64,000 nucleotides of DNA from Favolaschia claudopus (Eukaryota; Basidiomycota; Agaricomycetes; Agaricales; Mycenaceae), in NCBI GenBank assembly GCA_037176885.1, contig JAWWNJ010000044.1, positions 1,054,001 to 1,118,000 of the forward strand. Direction: 5' to 3'. A model generated the notes under the pieces. The model ran no database searches and was not told the origin of the DNA. It saw only the letters and a list, made by a program, of their open reading frames with translations. Made by a program: the position numbers and the translations under genes. Within the stretch, counting starts at the first letter, position 1; every line of letters starts with the position of its first letter. Shown here piece by piece: positions 44,001 through 56,121 of this stretch.

Positions 44001-44200
44001 GATGCACATGAGACGGGCCGTGTCACAGTTGAGCCTCGAGACCGTTGAACATGTGGATTTACGTCGGAAGAGGACAAGGTGAGAGTCTGGAAATAGTTAT
44101 TGTTGTAACGCGTTCCTGAATAACGTCACGCTTCGTCTTTATATCCCTCATTCGCTCCCTTGTAATTCCTTAACTTAATCTCGCCCCTTCCGGCGCCGCC
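41045..44200. other. 3.2-kb gene-poor region
   Basis: I could not assemble a gene here. Several open stretches lie on the minus strand: 43155-42940, 42878-42576 (includes MVGMIGRNTAILNKRQLAKI) and 42535-42209. None joins into a frame with a conserved product, and the pieces between 43333 and 44077 look compositional (minus strand C/T-rich). No transposon ends, tRNA or rRNA were recognised. It may hold the long promoter of the gene at 44201 or a non-coding RNA. Confidence 0.4.
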
Positions 44201-46782
44201 ATGGACGACGGCGAGCACGACTCCCTCCGCGCCGTCCTGCACGCTGACCACACCGTCTTGGTCGCCACCACGCTTGCAACCCTCTTTCTCGCAGGCTCTG
44301 CCCTCATTTGTCGCTCCGGAAGACGACTCTCCTTCTCCCTCAACCACCAGGGCTACTCCCTCGTCGCCTCTGGTGCTCCCCAAACCGACTCCGATGCTAA
44401 GAAACAGAAACTCCTCGGTCAAACCGTTTCTGCAGACGAGTCAGCCAAGAACAATGCGCGTTCGAAGGAGCGCCGTCGACGTGGAAAGGACCCTCTGAAA
44501 GATATCCTCAAGGGCAGTGGTAAGAAGCTGAAATTGCTCTCTGTCTCGTCTCGCGATCCTGGCGATTCTGCCACTAGCGCCTCGACGTCTGCAATCGCCT
44601 CGCCACTCCCCTTGACCCAGATCCAAGAATCAGGCAATGACTCGACTTCTGTCTCTGGCTCTCAACGCTCAGTGTCTGTATCTACCGCTTCTACTTCGCG
44701 TTCTGTTTCCGCGTCTGCTCGGGATCCCGCTGCTCCCATAAGCATGACGGACATTCATCCCCGCGAGCAGACCACAGAGCACACAGACGCGACTGTAACT
44801 GCGCTTTCCACCCGCAAACCACGCGGCCGCACCCCCAACCCAATCATGCAGTCAACGGCCTTCGATGCCGATGCTAGCCCCGACGTAGGTGCGCCTCCAC
44901 GCGGCGTCGCCGAGAACCCCGAAACACTGCCGGGACCCGGTGACTCGCCTACCACCGACACGACAAATTCATCCGGTTCCACTGTCCATCTCGCCTCGTC
45001 CTCCTCACACACACCGCTCGCTACTGTGTCTTCATCCGCTGCATCCCCCGTGTACTACCCTCCCGCACCAAACCCGTGGGACTGGGACGGGCAAGGCCCG
45101 TCGGCTTCTTCCTCTTCCTCCACACCCGGTGCAGGCAATGACTCGGCATCCGTCGCGTATCGCAAGCCTCCGCGATTCCACTCCTCCACATCCGGAGGGC
45201 AGCCCTCAGGCTCGTCCTCAGAAATCCCCACGCTTAATTCGTTAGCCACTAGCGCCGGAAAGAGTACAGGCATAGGCTCAGGGACCCCTCGCCCCGCGCC
45301 TACCCCTCGTACCAATTCCGCTACATCTACATTCACTACCGCCAACTCACGTCCCAACTCCACTGGACGGGCCAGTCCTGCATCAGCAATCGGGGAGGTT
45401 GCGGCCCAAACACAACTCGCTTCTCTACGCGGCGCACTCGAGGCCGCTCGTCTGCGCGAGGAGAAGACGAAGGGTGAGCTCGAACGATTTGCCAAGGATC
45501 TCGAGATGATGCGATGGGAGAACGGAGCTTGGAGGAGGAGAGAGGTTGAAGTGGGTTTTACCTCTTCCTTCAATTCAACTATCATACTGATTTGTTCGCT
45601 TTACAGCTCCAAGCCCAGATCAACCACCTCATGCATCAGCTTCAAGCCTACGCGGCGCTTTTCCACGCACAGGCACAGGCGCAAAGCCGCCATGCACCAC
45701 CGCACAATGGTAGTCCCCGCACAGGCAGCCCCAGCACACATTCGCACCCACAGTCTCCGGCGAGTTACCCTGGTAGCGCGCAGTCCCCTACAGGATTCCC
45801 TAACGGCTACCCGTCACCAGGGTACCCGTTCGCTGGACTACTCTCCCCTCTGTCACCAGGACAGCCTCAACCCCAGCCCTACTTCACGCCCTACCCCATG
45901 CCCCCACCGCCATCAATGCAGCTGCCACCTGCTCCTCAGCACCAGCAACCACAGTCGCACCAACAACAGCCGACACTTTACTCTATGTTGTTCCCTAACG
46001 CCGGTAGCGCAAGTGGAAGTGGGAGCGGCAGCGGGAGTGCGAGTGGAAAGAGTGGAGGGCGGGGAGGAGGGGGAAGCGCGAAAGGGAGTGTCTCAGGCTC
46101 GAGTGTTGGTTCTGGCTCGGGTTCGCCTGACCTCGTTGGCTCGCCTGCGCCTGCGCCGGGCCCGTCACTCGTTGACCGCGGAAGGCGGCGCACGAGGATC
46201 AAGACGGCCGAGGCGCGGCTCGGGGTGAGTGGCCCGGCGTCGGAGGGGGACATGTCTGATTCGTGGGTGGGTGTCGAACATGAACACGACGGGGAGCCGC
46301 CTCTGTATGAATCCGAATATGGCCATGAGCGACAGGACCCTGAAGAGGATGACGGGGAGTATGGCTCATACGAATACGGGTACCATTATGAGGAGGACGA
46401 CGGAGGATTGAGCGATGTGCTGGCGGATGCGATATTCAAGAGGCCCGAGAGTATAGGCGTGCGTTCGCGTCCTAAAACCCAGCGGGAGAAGGAGCGTCCC
46501 AGGGAAGCAGACACGCCACCGCCGCCGACAGAGTTTACTTTCCCTTCTCTTACGGACTTTGGTCCTGGCGTGCATTTGGTGGGCGCAGGGTATCTGGAAA
46601 AACCACCTCCGGATGCGAGTGCAGAGGAGTCGGTGGAAGAGCCTGTCACTGAACTCGCACTCCAAACCGAAGAGCTACCGACGCCTCTGGCAGCCGCCCC
46701 ACTCGAAAACCCGGCTCCAAGCCCGAACCCAGAAGACAGCTCGGCCTCGAAATCGTTGGGTGAAGAAGATACCCAGAGCTGA
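44201..46782 (+). CDS. predicted membrane-anchored low-complexity coiled-coil protein
   Basis: Exons 44201-45550 and 45607-46782 give 841 residues. A single hydrophobic segment near the N-terminus (VLVATTLATLFLAGSALIC, about 19-37) is followed by a basic patch (ARSKERRRRGKDPLKDILKG). Then comes a Ser/Thr/Pro-rich disordered stretch. A coiled coil spans the intron (QLASLRGALEAARLREEKTK to QAQINHLMHQLQAYAALF). The second exon is rich in Pro, Gln and Gly, with a Gly-Ser run (about 46008-46065), then an acidic segment (EDDGEYGSYEYGYHYEEDDG). I recognise no enzyme domain. The layout suggests a membrane tether with a scaffold tail, but this is inference. Confidence 0.75.
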
Positions 46783-47054
46783 TGCTCATATATACGATGC
46801 TAACGCTCTCTTTTCCACTTCGTCTTCATTGTCTCAGTATCTGTCACATTTTTCGGACCAGCACGGATTTCCTTGCATCTTGTTTCGCAAAGTATCTTAC
46901 TAGTGTTCTGAATCTCTCGCCATACATACAGGCACACCATATCTCCCTTCGCTGAATCTGCAAAGACTGATGGATGTATTATGATGTTTGTTACATGCTA
47001 AAGAGCAGGAAAGTAGTGCATACTGTACATAATGAAAGAAATGGCATCACATGT

Positions 47055-49514
47055 CTACTCATCGTCCTCGTCGATAACGATGGCCTCGTCTGGATATTTC
47101 AATGGAGAAGAGGGTACGACAACGTCCAACTCCACGGCTTCCGGTATAGAGTGCGGTAACACGAGTGAGAAGGGCGGCTGGTCCATCGACGCGTCGATAC
47201 TCAACACGTAGTCTTCGCCAACCTCGGGGTCATCAATTGCATGACTATGAGCTTGTTCAGTATCACAAACACACGGGTAAAAGATGTCAACCTGTATTTA
47301 AGATGCCCAAGAACCCCCTGCATCGTGAACTCTCCGCGGCACCGCGTGCATACATGGTCGGCCGTGGTGCAATAGATCTTCTCGTAGGTCTCCTGCTGTA
47401 GTGCCTCTGCCGCCTCTACTTCCGAATCGTTGAGCAACACCCACGCAAAGTTCTCTTCCGATGCTACGTGATACATGTCGTGCAATATCTACCAGAACCA
47501 AGATCAGCGGAATGGTGCGCGGACGAAGAGGTAGGAAGACTGACCGCCTTGCGCCACGGGAATATAGCTCGACCCTTGCTTTTGGGGCTGCAGCGCAAAC
47601 ATGACAGCCAAGGCGAAACATCGTCCATGTCTTGGGTCGTTGTCATGTAAACGTCCAACCCGCAAGCGCGTACCACAGACTGGGCGGAGGCCTCCGCGGT
47701 GGGATAATATGACACGCCTTTTCCATCATAGTTCCAGGGCACCGAGTCGAGGTTCGTACATAACAATGCAATGTCGTCGTCCCGATTGCGATGGCCGTGT
47801 TGCAATTCGAACAAGCAGGAATGCGCCAAGATACGGGGGTAACCGATGGGCTCAATGCAACCGCGGCAGCGAAAGAAGGTTGTCGCTCGGTTGAGGAAGT
47901 CGCGACTGTCCTGATTATTTTGGGGGAGCAGAGGAAGCAACTTGAGGATGTTGGACTCGCGCCACTTTTCGAAAAGTTGGGGGAGGTCATGAACAAGCTC
48001 TTGGAAACCTTCCTCTGTGGTGTATGCGTCCATTGAAGGATCTTGTATCATGGCGTTGATGTGGGGCAGCACGCAGATATCCACAGCCCTTGGGTGAACT
48101 TCGCTGACTGGTTGTTCTTGCACGAAGTTTTTGAGGACAGAAAGCAGAAGACGCTGCCGGTGCTTGAGGAGCAATTTGCGCTTTCGGATTTGCATTTTCT
48201 CCGTGACGCTTTGCATTAGCTCCCCAAGTCGCGCCTTAATTTTGTCCCAAACTGGATTGCATAACTACCAAGTGTGGGGTAAAATAGTTGTGATCATACC
48301 TTGATCGGTGAGAACATCTTCGCCCTCAACCAAGCTATGCTCAGATAACATGGTCGGGCGGGTAGCATTTATGTATTCGACTTCGTCTTCGTAGCCCAAC
48401 TCCTTCAGGCGATTGCAGATTCTATATGGGATAGCGGTAAGGCGCACGGACATTACCGAGGTAAGTTACCTACGCGTTTTTTCTCCTCTCTCGGGCTTCG
48501 TCGCGCAGCTTTTGCTGTCTGATCAATCGTTTTGGTCCAGCCATTTCTGCTTCAGAGGCATGCTGGAGGACGTCAGGACCGACTGAGTTCTCCATAGACG
48601 GTACTCGTACCCTCTGTATTTCTTCTACCAATTTACGCCTCTCATTGCAGAAGTCTTCAAACTCCTTTGAATCACCATCTTTGAGATTTCTAAGCTGCTC
48701 GTTAATGTCCTTGGCTTCCTTGTGGCTATAAACGAATCCTGTTCAAATTGTCTGAGTGCCTCAATGTTTCGCATACTTGTTACTTACGGCCGACTGGTCT
48801 CAATACCGCGTGGCGCAGTAAAGAAATATTTTGCATCATTAAATTACCCGGGACTCTCTTGAGGACCTTGTATGATTCGTCAAATCTTTAAACAAGTAAG
48901 ATATAAGAGCCAAGTTAGAATACAAATCACTGACCGTCCGTCGACACAGTTCGCGCAGAGGCGTTCTTGAAATGCCCACAGCACACTGTGCTCTCCGGCC
49001 GCGAGGCATGACTAAGAGATAGTTGAGAGCATAAGAGAGGTTTAATTTTTAAGAGAGGAGGTATGACATACATGACAGTGATGCGAGAAGGCAAGGTTAG
49101 CGTATTGAGGCTCGTTCAAACCTTCTGGCAAAGGCGGAAGGTCTGTATCATTGAGAAACGCCGACCTCCAAATCGAAATGGCGGAGTGACACATCAGCAT
49201 GTTTCGTAGGTCTTTCGTCGTTCTTGCGAGATTCAAGACATCAGGAGGCTCGAGGAAACTGAAAATCTGTTTGCAAAATAAGAAACCGTTGGCGAGTTGG
49301 CGGAAAGTGCTTTGTTGGAAGCGAGAAGAAGAATCAATACCTCAAAGACGATGTCGAGAGGCATTTCTGGCAACATTTTGAGCTGGCCTCGGCCTCGAAA
49401 GCGTGGTGCCGCTCGAGTAGTAGAAGCATTCTTGGATTTGGAAGTGGACGCTGTCCTTCCCTTGCTACGCTTTGAAGCAGATGAAGCTTTTGCAGCAGTT
49501 CGTTTTCTATCCAT
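47055..49514 (-). CDS. F-box protein with cysteine-rich/zinc-finger C-terminus (copy 2)
   Basis: The start at 49514 (MDRKRTAAKASSASKRSKGR) gives the same Lys/Arg/Ser-rich head as the gene at 28860. The F-box LPEMPLDIVFE is split by an intron (49340-49267) from IFSFLEPPDVLNLARTTKDL. Shared blocks with copy 1 are the CxxC element CLAAGEHSVLWAFQERLCAN, TFFRCRGCIEPIGYPRILAH, CLRCSPKSKGRAIFPWRKAI and a late CTRCRGEF pair. A long helical, charged region in between (EDFCNERRKLVEEIQRVR, IRQQKLRDEARERKNA) is more divergent. The gene ends at 47055 with an acidic tail (DEAIVIDEDDE). The split F-box intron is absent from copy 1. Inner junctions were only partly fixed. Confidence 0.78.
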
Positions 49515-49835
49515 GGGTGGCTTAGCTGAAGGGGATCGAGAACAAAAAAAAATCGACGAGTGTTAGGGGGTCCTTATTGTGGTCACCCAGGCCCGTCAAA
49601 GAGCCACGCGTCTCGTCACCTCTCGTGCCGTGTGACACAACACCTCCGAAGTCCCTCCAGCTCAAGTCAACGGTCCCACAAATCTTATTCCAGTTAGCAG
49701 TACGAAAGCAAATTTTACAATGTAGATCCAAAGGAATCCGGTGCTATACAGAGCTGGGATGCAGTGAAACAAAACAAGGAGGGCTAGTAAGTAACAACAC
49801 ATAATATCATGGAAAAAATCGTCTAGTTAGAACTT

Positions 49836-52325
49836 CTAGTATTCCTTAGCGTCGTCGTCGTCCTCGTCTGCCTTCTTAGGAGGCTTCTCCTCGGCGGCAG
49901 TAGATGCAGAGGCTGGCTCTTCAGCCGCAGCCGAGACGGGTAATAGCACATGTACAACATTTGGGCGACTCGGTTCCTCGAACCAGTTCAGGCCACTGCT
50001 GCAAAGATAGATGAGTCGAGGCTTCAAGAATCCAGATAGAGACCGTACTCAGTGAGAGCAACAAGCAGTTTTTGCTTCACAAGCCGCCCCTTTATTGATT
50101 GCTCCAAAACCACTTTGAGCGCGCCACGATTCGGAGAGTCGTGCACCATGTCCTCGGGTCTGGTACCAACAGGCGGCACTTGCGTGAGCAGGAGCTTCTC
50201 TAGTCGCGCCTCAGTCTGAGTTACAGCTTCATCTGGCGTCAGGCCGGTTGTGTTAAACTCGTACAGCGATGCTGACGGAGGATTGTAAACTACAGCAGCA
50301 CGTTCAGATTTCAAAAACGCGTAGTGAAGCAACGAACGACGTACGTCCAACAAAAGCACCTGCTGCCTTGTTGTTCACATCAGCAAGCTCCATCTCCGCT
50401 CGCTCCATCTCGACTTTGGCCAGAACAGCAGATGCTGCGGCAAACCCGCCTTCAGAAAGAGAAGACTTGCGTTGGCGATCAAGCGAAGCAATGCGCGCTT
50501 TGATTTCAAGTGCCTCCTTCCGCAAACCGAGCGCGCGGCTCAGAGAGCCCGACGGGGAGGGAACCGGAGGTGTAGCGGGTCGGGAGGAAAGAAAGGAGGT
50601 ATTGACGGTGGGTTGGACTGGAGGCTCGTCGGCAATTTCTGGGACGTCCGGTCCGTAGAGGTCTTCGAAAGAAGGGGGAGGTGTACGATGAGAGGAGTTT
50701 CCTGCGTCCAAAAGCTGCTGCGGAGCGGGTGGTTCAGGCGCAGTCGGAGTCTCGTTGATCTGAGGTTCTGAGGTGGGTACTGGAACTGTGTCCACGGGGA
50801 TAGCAGGCGGATCCTGAGAAGGATCGGGTGCCAAGGGCTGCAGAACAAGGAGAGGAGCCTCGGAGGCAGGGCCGTCGGAAGTCGAAACAATCTGCACGGT
50901 CTCAGGCACAAGGATAATAGTTTCTGAAAATTCGGGAGGCACAGGATCAGGAACAGGAATGGTGATGGGAGGCAAACCATCGAAAAATATAAGAGGTGGC
51001 GCAGGAATATGAACGGGGAGAGGCTCGCTGAGATCGACATCCGGAACTGCAGTTTCGCCAAGGGCAGGTTCCGGGGCGATCGTGGACGGAGCGCCAATAC
51101 TGGTATTGTCCTCATTCGAAGAAACCGTTCTGAAGATCACATCTGCCTCCGGAGGAGCAGAAGGTTCCTCCTGGGCATTGACTGTTTCCCATTCATCCAA
51201 CGGTTCGTGATCGGGAATGAGGGGCATCCACGGGGACGGGGGAACTTCCTCTGTGGCATGCGAGCTCTCCCAGTCTTGTAAGGACTCGGGGAATGTAGGT
51301 GGTAGGACAACAAGTATTTGTTTCGGAGTTGTTTCGTGGTCGTCTAATCTCGAGAGCCGTCGATGAGAGTGTACGAGCACTTCCTCCTCCAGTTCTGACG
51401 GAATGTCCACAGGATTGTCTGCAGACGGATCATCGGAGTATTCCAACGAGTAGGTGGGAGATGACGACCGGGGGGAACTCGTGAAGGTGTAGGTGTCCTC
51501 GGAAGGTTCTGGAGGTATAATTCGTGCGATGGTAACGTGGGACGATTGGGTAGAGAAGATGGGCATAGTCTCGACCTGAGACTCCCCTTCGGATTCATCT
51601 TCGTTCAGGACCGAGCCTCCATCTGTGTCCGACTCTGACATTTCGGCACCAGGAAACGTCCCGGGCACAGAAGACCTTCTTCGAGCCATGACGGGACGAA
51701 TAGTTGTCTCCGTGAGGGTGAGGATAGACTCCGAAGGAGCGGTGGTTGGAACCGTAGTCGAGGGGCCGTATATCGTTGTTGAAGGGGGGTACAACGTTGT
51801 CCCGACGGTAGACTCGGCGTCGACGGAGGATTCGGCACTACTGGCTGTGGATCTGGCGGCCGTGGTTCCAATTGTCGGGGTGGATACGAAACGAACCGTT
51901 CTGCGTTTGGAGAACATACGCGTCGAGACATATAGGTCGCGTCGCATTCGACTCCATTGTCGTCTCAGACCTAGATCCGCCCACACCGACGGCGCAATGT
52001 CCGCAAGCACCATGCCCATTGTACTCCAGAGTAGAACAATCACCAATTTGAAAACGCTCTCTGTGACGAGAAAGTCCACAAACAGCCGCACGGCGTAGGC
52101 GAGATACGGGTCTGTAGAACCAGGAGCTTTCTTCACATAATGGAGCAGGACGACACCCTCCCAAAGCCCAATCAGCGTTCCAGAGAGCTTGACATTTGAC
52201 CAAGTGGCGGCGTCGACAACGACGCGAACACCAAGGCCGGCTAGAATTGAATAGACTCCGTCCATCGCATGGGATCGATAGCGCAGGACATAGCCAGGAA
52301 TCGTTGAGGAAGACACGAGGCTCAT
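49836..52325 (-). CDS. large protein with membrane N-terminus and Smr-like C-terminus
   Basis: Exons (minus) 52325-50360, 50289-50049 and 49998-49836 run in one frame; the ATG at 52325 is the first in the frame after an upstream stop, though an extra 5' exon is possible. The N-terminus has several hydrophobic stretches (GVYSILAGLGVRVVVDAATW, LIGLWEGVVLLHY, VFKLVIVLLWSTMGMVLADI). A long Pro/Ser/Thr/Glu-rich linker of about 400 residues follows. The last 190 residues contain a helical ALEIKARIASLDRQRKSSL segment and AEMELADVNNKAAVYNPP. They end with TTGLTPDEAVTQTEARLEKL, which resembles a DUF1771-Smr arrangement, though the usual DLHG motif is altered to NTTG. The C-terminus is acidic. If the Smr reading holds, a nucleic-acid role is possible; confidence in that is low. 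Confidence 0.7.
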
Positions 52326-52471
52326 GGACGCATTACAGAAAGGCACAATGTAAACACTCGTGCGAATTTCCGTCTGATCATCAACACGTCCGCTGATTCC
52401 AAGAAACTACACTACGATCAAACTACGATACAGAGAAGGCGAGCAATGTAGACGCAGAACTATAAGCTTCA

Positions 52472-54148
52472 TCAAGAATTCGATTGCAAGCAGGATGCTC
52501 GAGTTGCAAATAAGCAACGAGTCATGTGGAACAGAGAAAGAGATACGCACCCGGAGCCCGACGTGTTGTCAGCCATGGAAGTTTGCTCCTCGTCGGCCAT
52601 ACGAGCCTCCCAGTGCTCCCACTCATCGTCTTCCTCTTTTGACCAAACTGCTACGTTCGTTAAATCGAGACCGTCCAGTCTCAATGTTTCCAATCTCTGC
52701 CATATTGAGGAGCGGACGGACAATGGCACGTTCGTGCGAACGCTTCGGAGAGAGCGAAAGTTCGGCGAAAGGTTCCAGCGGGACTCGAGCATCTCACAGA
52801 ACCAGTCGTCGAACTCGGGCTCCCTATAAAATGTTGGCGGCAATGAATCAATACAGAGAGATACCAGATTCGGGCATATATCAGTTGAACATCCAGTGAG
52901 AATCAAGGCACGAAACAAATTTGTTAGAACCCTGATATGTTCCTCCACGTTAGATGCACTGTCGAAATCCTCGGCATCAAGACGCAACTCCAGATGAGAA
53001 AGATTGCAAGTTTGTGGTAAAGCAGCGACGCCGGATGCATAATCTTGGTTGATAGAAACAGAAACGAGGGAGAGTCGCGACAAGTGGCACGCAGAACGAT
53101 GGATGAATTCGGATATATTTTTCGCGCCCAAGCTCACCTCGAGATCTTGAAGGCGTTGGAGCGATAAGATTTCGTGTGATGCGATCACTGCACAACAAGG
53201 ACAGTCGTCGCAGTTGGGGAAGGACAATCAACTCATGCATTGTAGTTGAAGGCTCCATTGCCCTGAGTTCAAAATATTTCAAGTCAACCAGGTTTTCAGC
53301 GGTACGCAACCATTCGAGCGTAAGATTCTGTGCGGCAGTTAAATAAAGGCAAGTTAACTGATGCCAGGGAAGGTGAATGCACGGGATGTTTTCTGTGAAT
53401 TCCCATTGATGCAATAAAACCACCTTCAAGTTTGGGGCTTCTGCAAATACATAGCTGAGGTCCACTGGCCAACGAGGATTCCAACCCTCGCTCTCCAGGT
53501 AGCGCAGCTCGGAAAGACGATGGCGGGCTTCCCGAATAACGTTGAAAACATCACCATCACCGTCCACAGTCGTGCCGATGACAAGGCGAGCCCAGCGGTC
53601 GCTGTGAAGAAGTGAACAAGGAGCAGGTCCAAGAGATTTGACAGGTGCAGGAATTCCGTATCGTTGTCCTCAATAAAGAACAGCTTGAGCTTCAAGGGTA
53701 CGGCCTTGGAGAGCTCCAATTGTGACTTCAGCTGGGGAATATGTCAAGGCGGAAGCCAACCTGCAGTCGATTGTGATGTGGGACCAGTGAAGGGGATTGC
53801 TCCTTGCCGTGTCCTCCAATAGCGACAGACATGACTGAGCCGCCATGGCGTGATGTACTCGGGCGACGATGCTACTGACCAGAGAAATATTTCGCTGAGG
53901 ATTTCTGCTGGGATGCGGGGAATGAAGCAGACTTTTTGGAGAACGGTGTGCAAGGCGTCGTCCAAAACATCTATCTCTTTCTTGCAACCAGTTTCTTCGG
54001 CCATTACAGCTGCGAGTTCCAGGTGCAGCGCAGCCTTCTTTGCGTCAAGGGCGGTCGATCGAGCGCGAACAGCGTCGAGCTGTGAGCGAAGACCAGAGAT
54101 CTGTTCGTGGAGAGCGTCATGGAGGGTACCAATCATAGGCGGAGGCAT
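52472..54148 (-). pseudogene. F-box/leucine-rich-repeat-like gene broken by several frameshifts
   Basis: The start MPPPMIGTLHDALHEQISGL is the common head of agaric F-box proteins: a coiled coil, then IPRIPAEILSEIFLWSVASS and PWRLSHVCRYWR. The homology then continues in other frames with no intron long enough to explain the change: near 53815 (RYWR to DTARSNPLHWSHITIDC), near 53725 (to LKSQLELSKAVPLKLKLFF), near 53605 (to SDRWARLVIGTTVDG) and near 53190 (LRRLSLL to ASHEILSLQRLQDLEVSL). The last part has repeats of LxxLxL type. At least four small indels, without large deletions, point to a fairly recent loss of function. Sequence error is an alternative, but the flanking genes read cleanly. 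Confidence 0.72.
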
Positions 54149-54596
54149 ATCGATATCGTCTATAGCCAGTGTGCAACCTGGGAGATGTTACATAAGAGTA
54201 GCTGAAGGTTTGGAAAACTGGAGCAGAGAAGTTGAAGAGGAGAAAGAAGAACCAAGACGCGTTGTTGTGGTCAGTTTGGACTTTGATACTACTTACTATT
54301 TGACCGCCGCGATTTTCTTATGAGACTTTTTGTAGGAGACGCGGGCCCTGTCTTGGGTTTCGAGTCCTTCAAGAATCAAGATATGTATACCTACTCGGGT
54401 TGTTCTGGCATAAGCGTCGGTTTTAGTCAGACGAATGAATAAGAATGCAGCGATGACATTGAAAGACGAAAGAGTGGGACACAAAACAAGCAAGTATCAA
54501 AGCAAAGGAGAGTGGTGGATGAGGTCTTGAGTTAACAGCGCAACACGATAAAATCGAAACTCCAACCCCGACGAGTCAAACCAGCGAGCGAACGAA
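54149..54596. other. intergenic, no gene seen
   Basis: These 448 bp lie between the start of the F-box pseudogene and the end of the DUF6593-like gene, both on the minus strand. Only short unsupported frames are present. Confidence 0.45.
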
Positions 54597-55383
54597 TCAA
54601 ATCGTATTTCGCCGAGGTCTAAGGCGCGCCCACGCCTGTTGTAAACGCGACGGTGGCCCAAAAGAGTACGCAGGCAGGTCAAAGCGGCCGCGACGTAATA
54701 TATCCATCATCAGAAGCGACACCAGAATCTCGACTTGCGATGCGAGGTTTTGTGGGTGTGGGGAGAGCTATGACATTGATTTCAGTTTGCGAATATACCC
54801 AAAAGACGAGACAAAGAAATATACCTCTAGGTAGGTAGAACCGCGTCCGGAAATCGGGGCATGTGTCGCTTTGAGCGCAGGTGCACGTATGTGTAGCTGT
54901 GCCATGCGTGTATTGGAATCGTAATCCAGCAGCTGGTGGTCTGTATCAGACGCAGAGGAGAGAAGCAGACAAACTACACGAACGTAGACAGAATCTGGAG
55001 TAGCAGTCCAGAAATACTCCGTGTCGAAGCGGGTCGCAATGGAAATTTGTTTAGGACTGCACCGGCAAATGGGAATCAGAAGAGCGTTAAGGCAGCTTGC
55101 AGAAGAGCACATACATAATCTGAACCGTATTCGACGCAAAAAGGTCTACCAAACCCCCAACGCACTCGTCGAAGAGGGTAATCTTCTGCGGGACGCGCCC
55201 CATCCATCCAATCGTCGCAACGACTCTACCAGCCGCATCGCTGATCTCCGTCTCCCGACACACTTTCCCAGAAGACGGGCCGGCCGTCAAGACATTCGTG
55301 GAAAGATGAAAGACAGGTTGTGTGGTAGCCACATCGACGAGTGCGGTGTTGAACAGGTTTTGGGAGGTGAATTTGAGCAGCAT
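54597..55383 (-). CDS. DUF6593-like agaricomycete protein
   Basis: Exons (minus) 55383-55115, 55056-54825 and 54767-54597 give 223 residues. The N-terminus LLKFTSQNLFNTALVDVATT has the opening seen in DUF6593 proteins, followed by a strand pair (FHLSTNVLTAGPSS, VCRETEISDAAGRVVATIGW). The middle has DTEYFWTATPDSVYVRVV, where the family has a Trp-containing strand. The C-terminus VEILVSLLMMDILRRGRFDL gives a helix then basic residues, also family-like. The domain has no known biochemical activity and is expanded in mushroom-forming fungi; assignment rests on my recollection of its pattern. No signal peptide or membrane segment is clear. Confidence 0.7.
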
Positions 55384-56121
55384 GATGGCATACGAGGTAG
55401 ACTTGAGGGGCTTGGGGTGAGTGTTGTTTTATATAGAGAGAAGCTATGTAGGTGTGGACGCCGCTTCGAAAAGTTCAAGCAAGCAAAAAGTATAAACGAA
55501 TTTCCTAGTTTGGCCGTTCGTTTGTTGTCGCGGTTAGGTCTTTCGAAGCGAAGCAGAGACGGCGACAGGTGCAGCAGTGGTTGGCTGGGTGTCCTTGTGT
55601 TTCGGAGCAACGGGGACAGGGAGGGCGATGCCCTGTAGTCCTCTGGCATTATATACCGTTTGGTTGAGTGGAACGTGGCGTCGCCCATTGTCCTTCGGCG
55701 ATTGTCTACTTTGGGTGCCGAGGCGTGTTGACAGATATATAGGGCGGAGAGACCTCAAAGGGACGAAAATGCGCTGGGGCCGTCCGTGAATGGAGAAGAT
55801 TGAGAGTGGGTCACCGTGCAAGAGTGGAGGCAGTAGGAGTCGGAAGGATTTTGGATGTTGATGGCATTGGCAAATTGCGCGCAGAACTTGATTCCGTTAC
55901 TGGTAGACTTAGTGCTTTAGACCATGGTCGGGAAAGCATTTTGAGGTTCTCGCCGGTCGTCGATGGTCGGTGACGGAAAAAGAGATGGTGCGGCGCCTCC
56001 AACGACGTCACAGCGCATGATCAAGGCGGCGCCGAGCCCAACATCACGAGGTCGCGACGCGTAGCGTGCGCCGGCCCGCCTCTCTCTTTTAAGACGATGC
56101 TGGACGTACGATACGGCCAAG
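55384..56121. other. divergent intergenic region, no gene seen
   Basis: These 738 bp separate the minus-strand DUF6593-like gene and the plus-strand GH79 gene, so both promoters should be here. Open frames on both strands lack any coding signature. Confidence 0.45.

Noticed and set aside
43333..44077. Two overlapping minus-strand frames of 124 and 141 codons
   Set aside because: Composition is low in diversity, with no splice sites or conserved motif; they are probably chance frames in C/T-rich DNA.
45978..46253. Minus-strand Pro/Leu/Ala-rich frame
   Set aside because: It is a shadow of the Gly-Ser repeat in the coiled-coil membrane protein.
53560..53830. Very short introns (10-29 nt) to rescue the F-box gene
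   Set aside because: These lengths are below anything else in the window and several lack GT or AG ends; frameshifts are the simpler reading.
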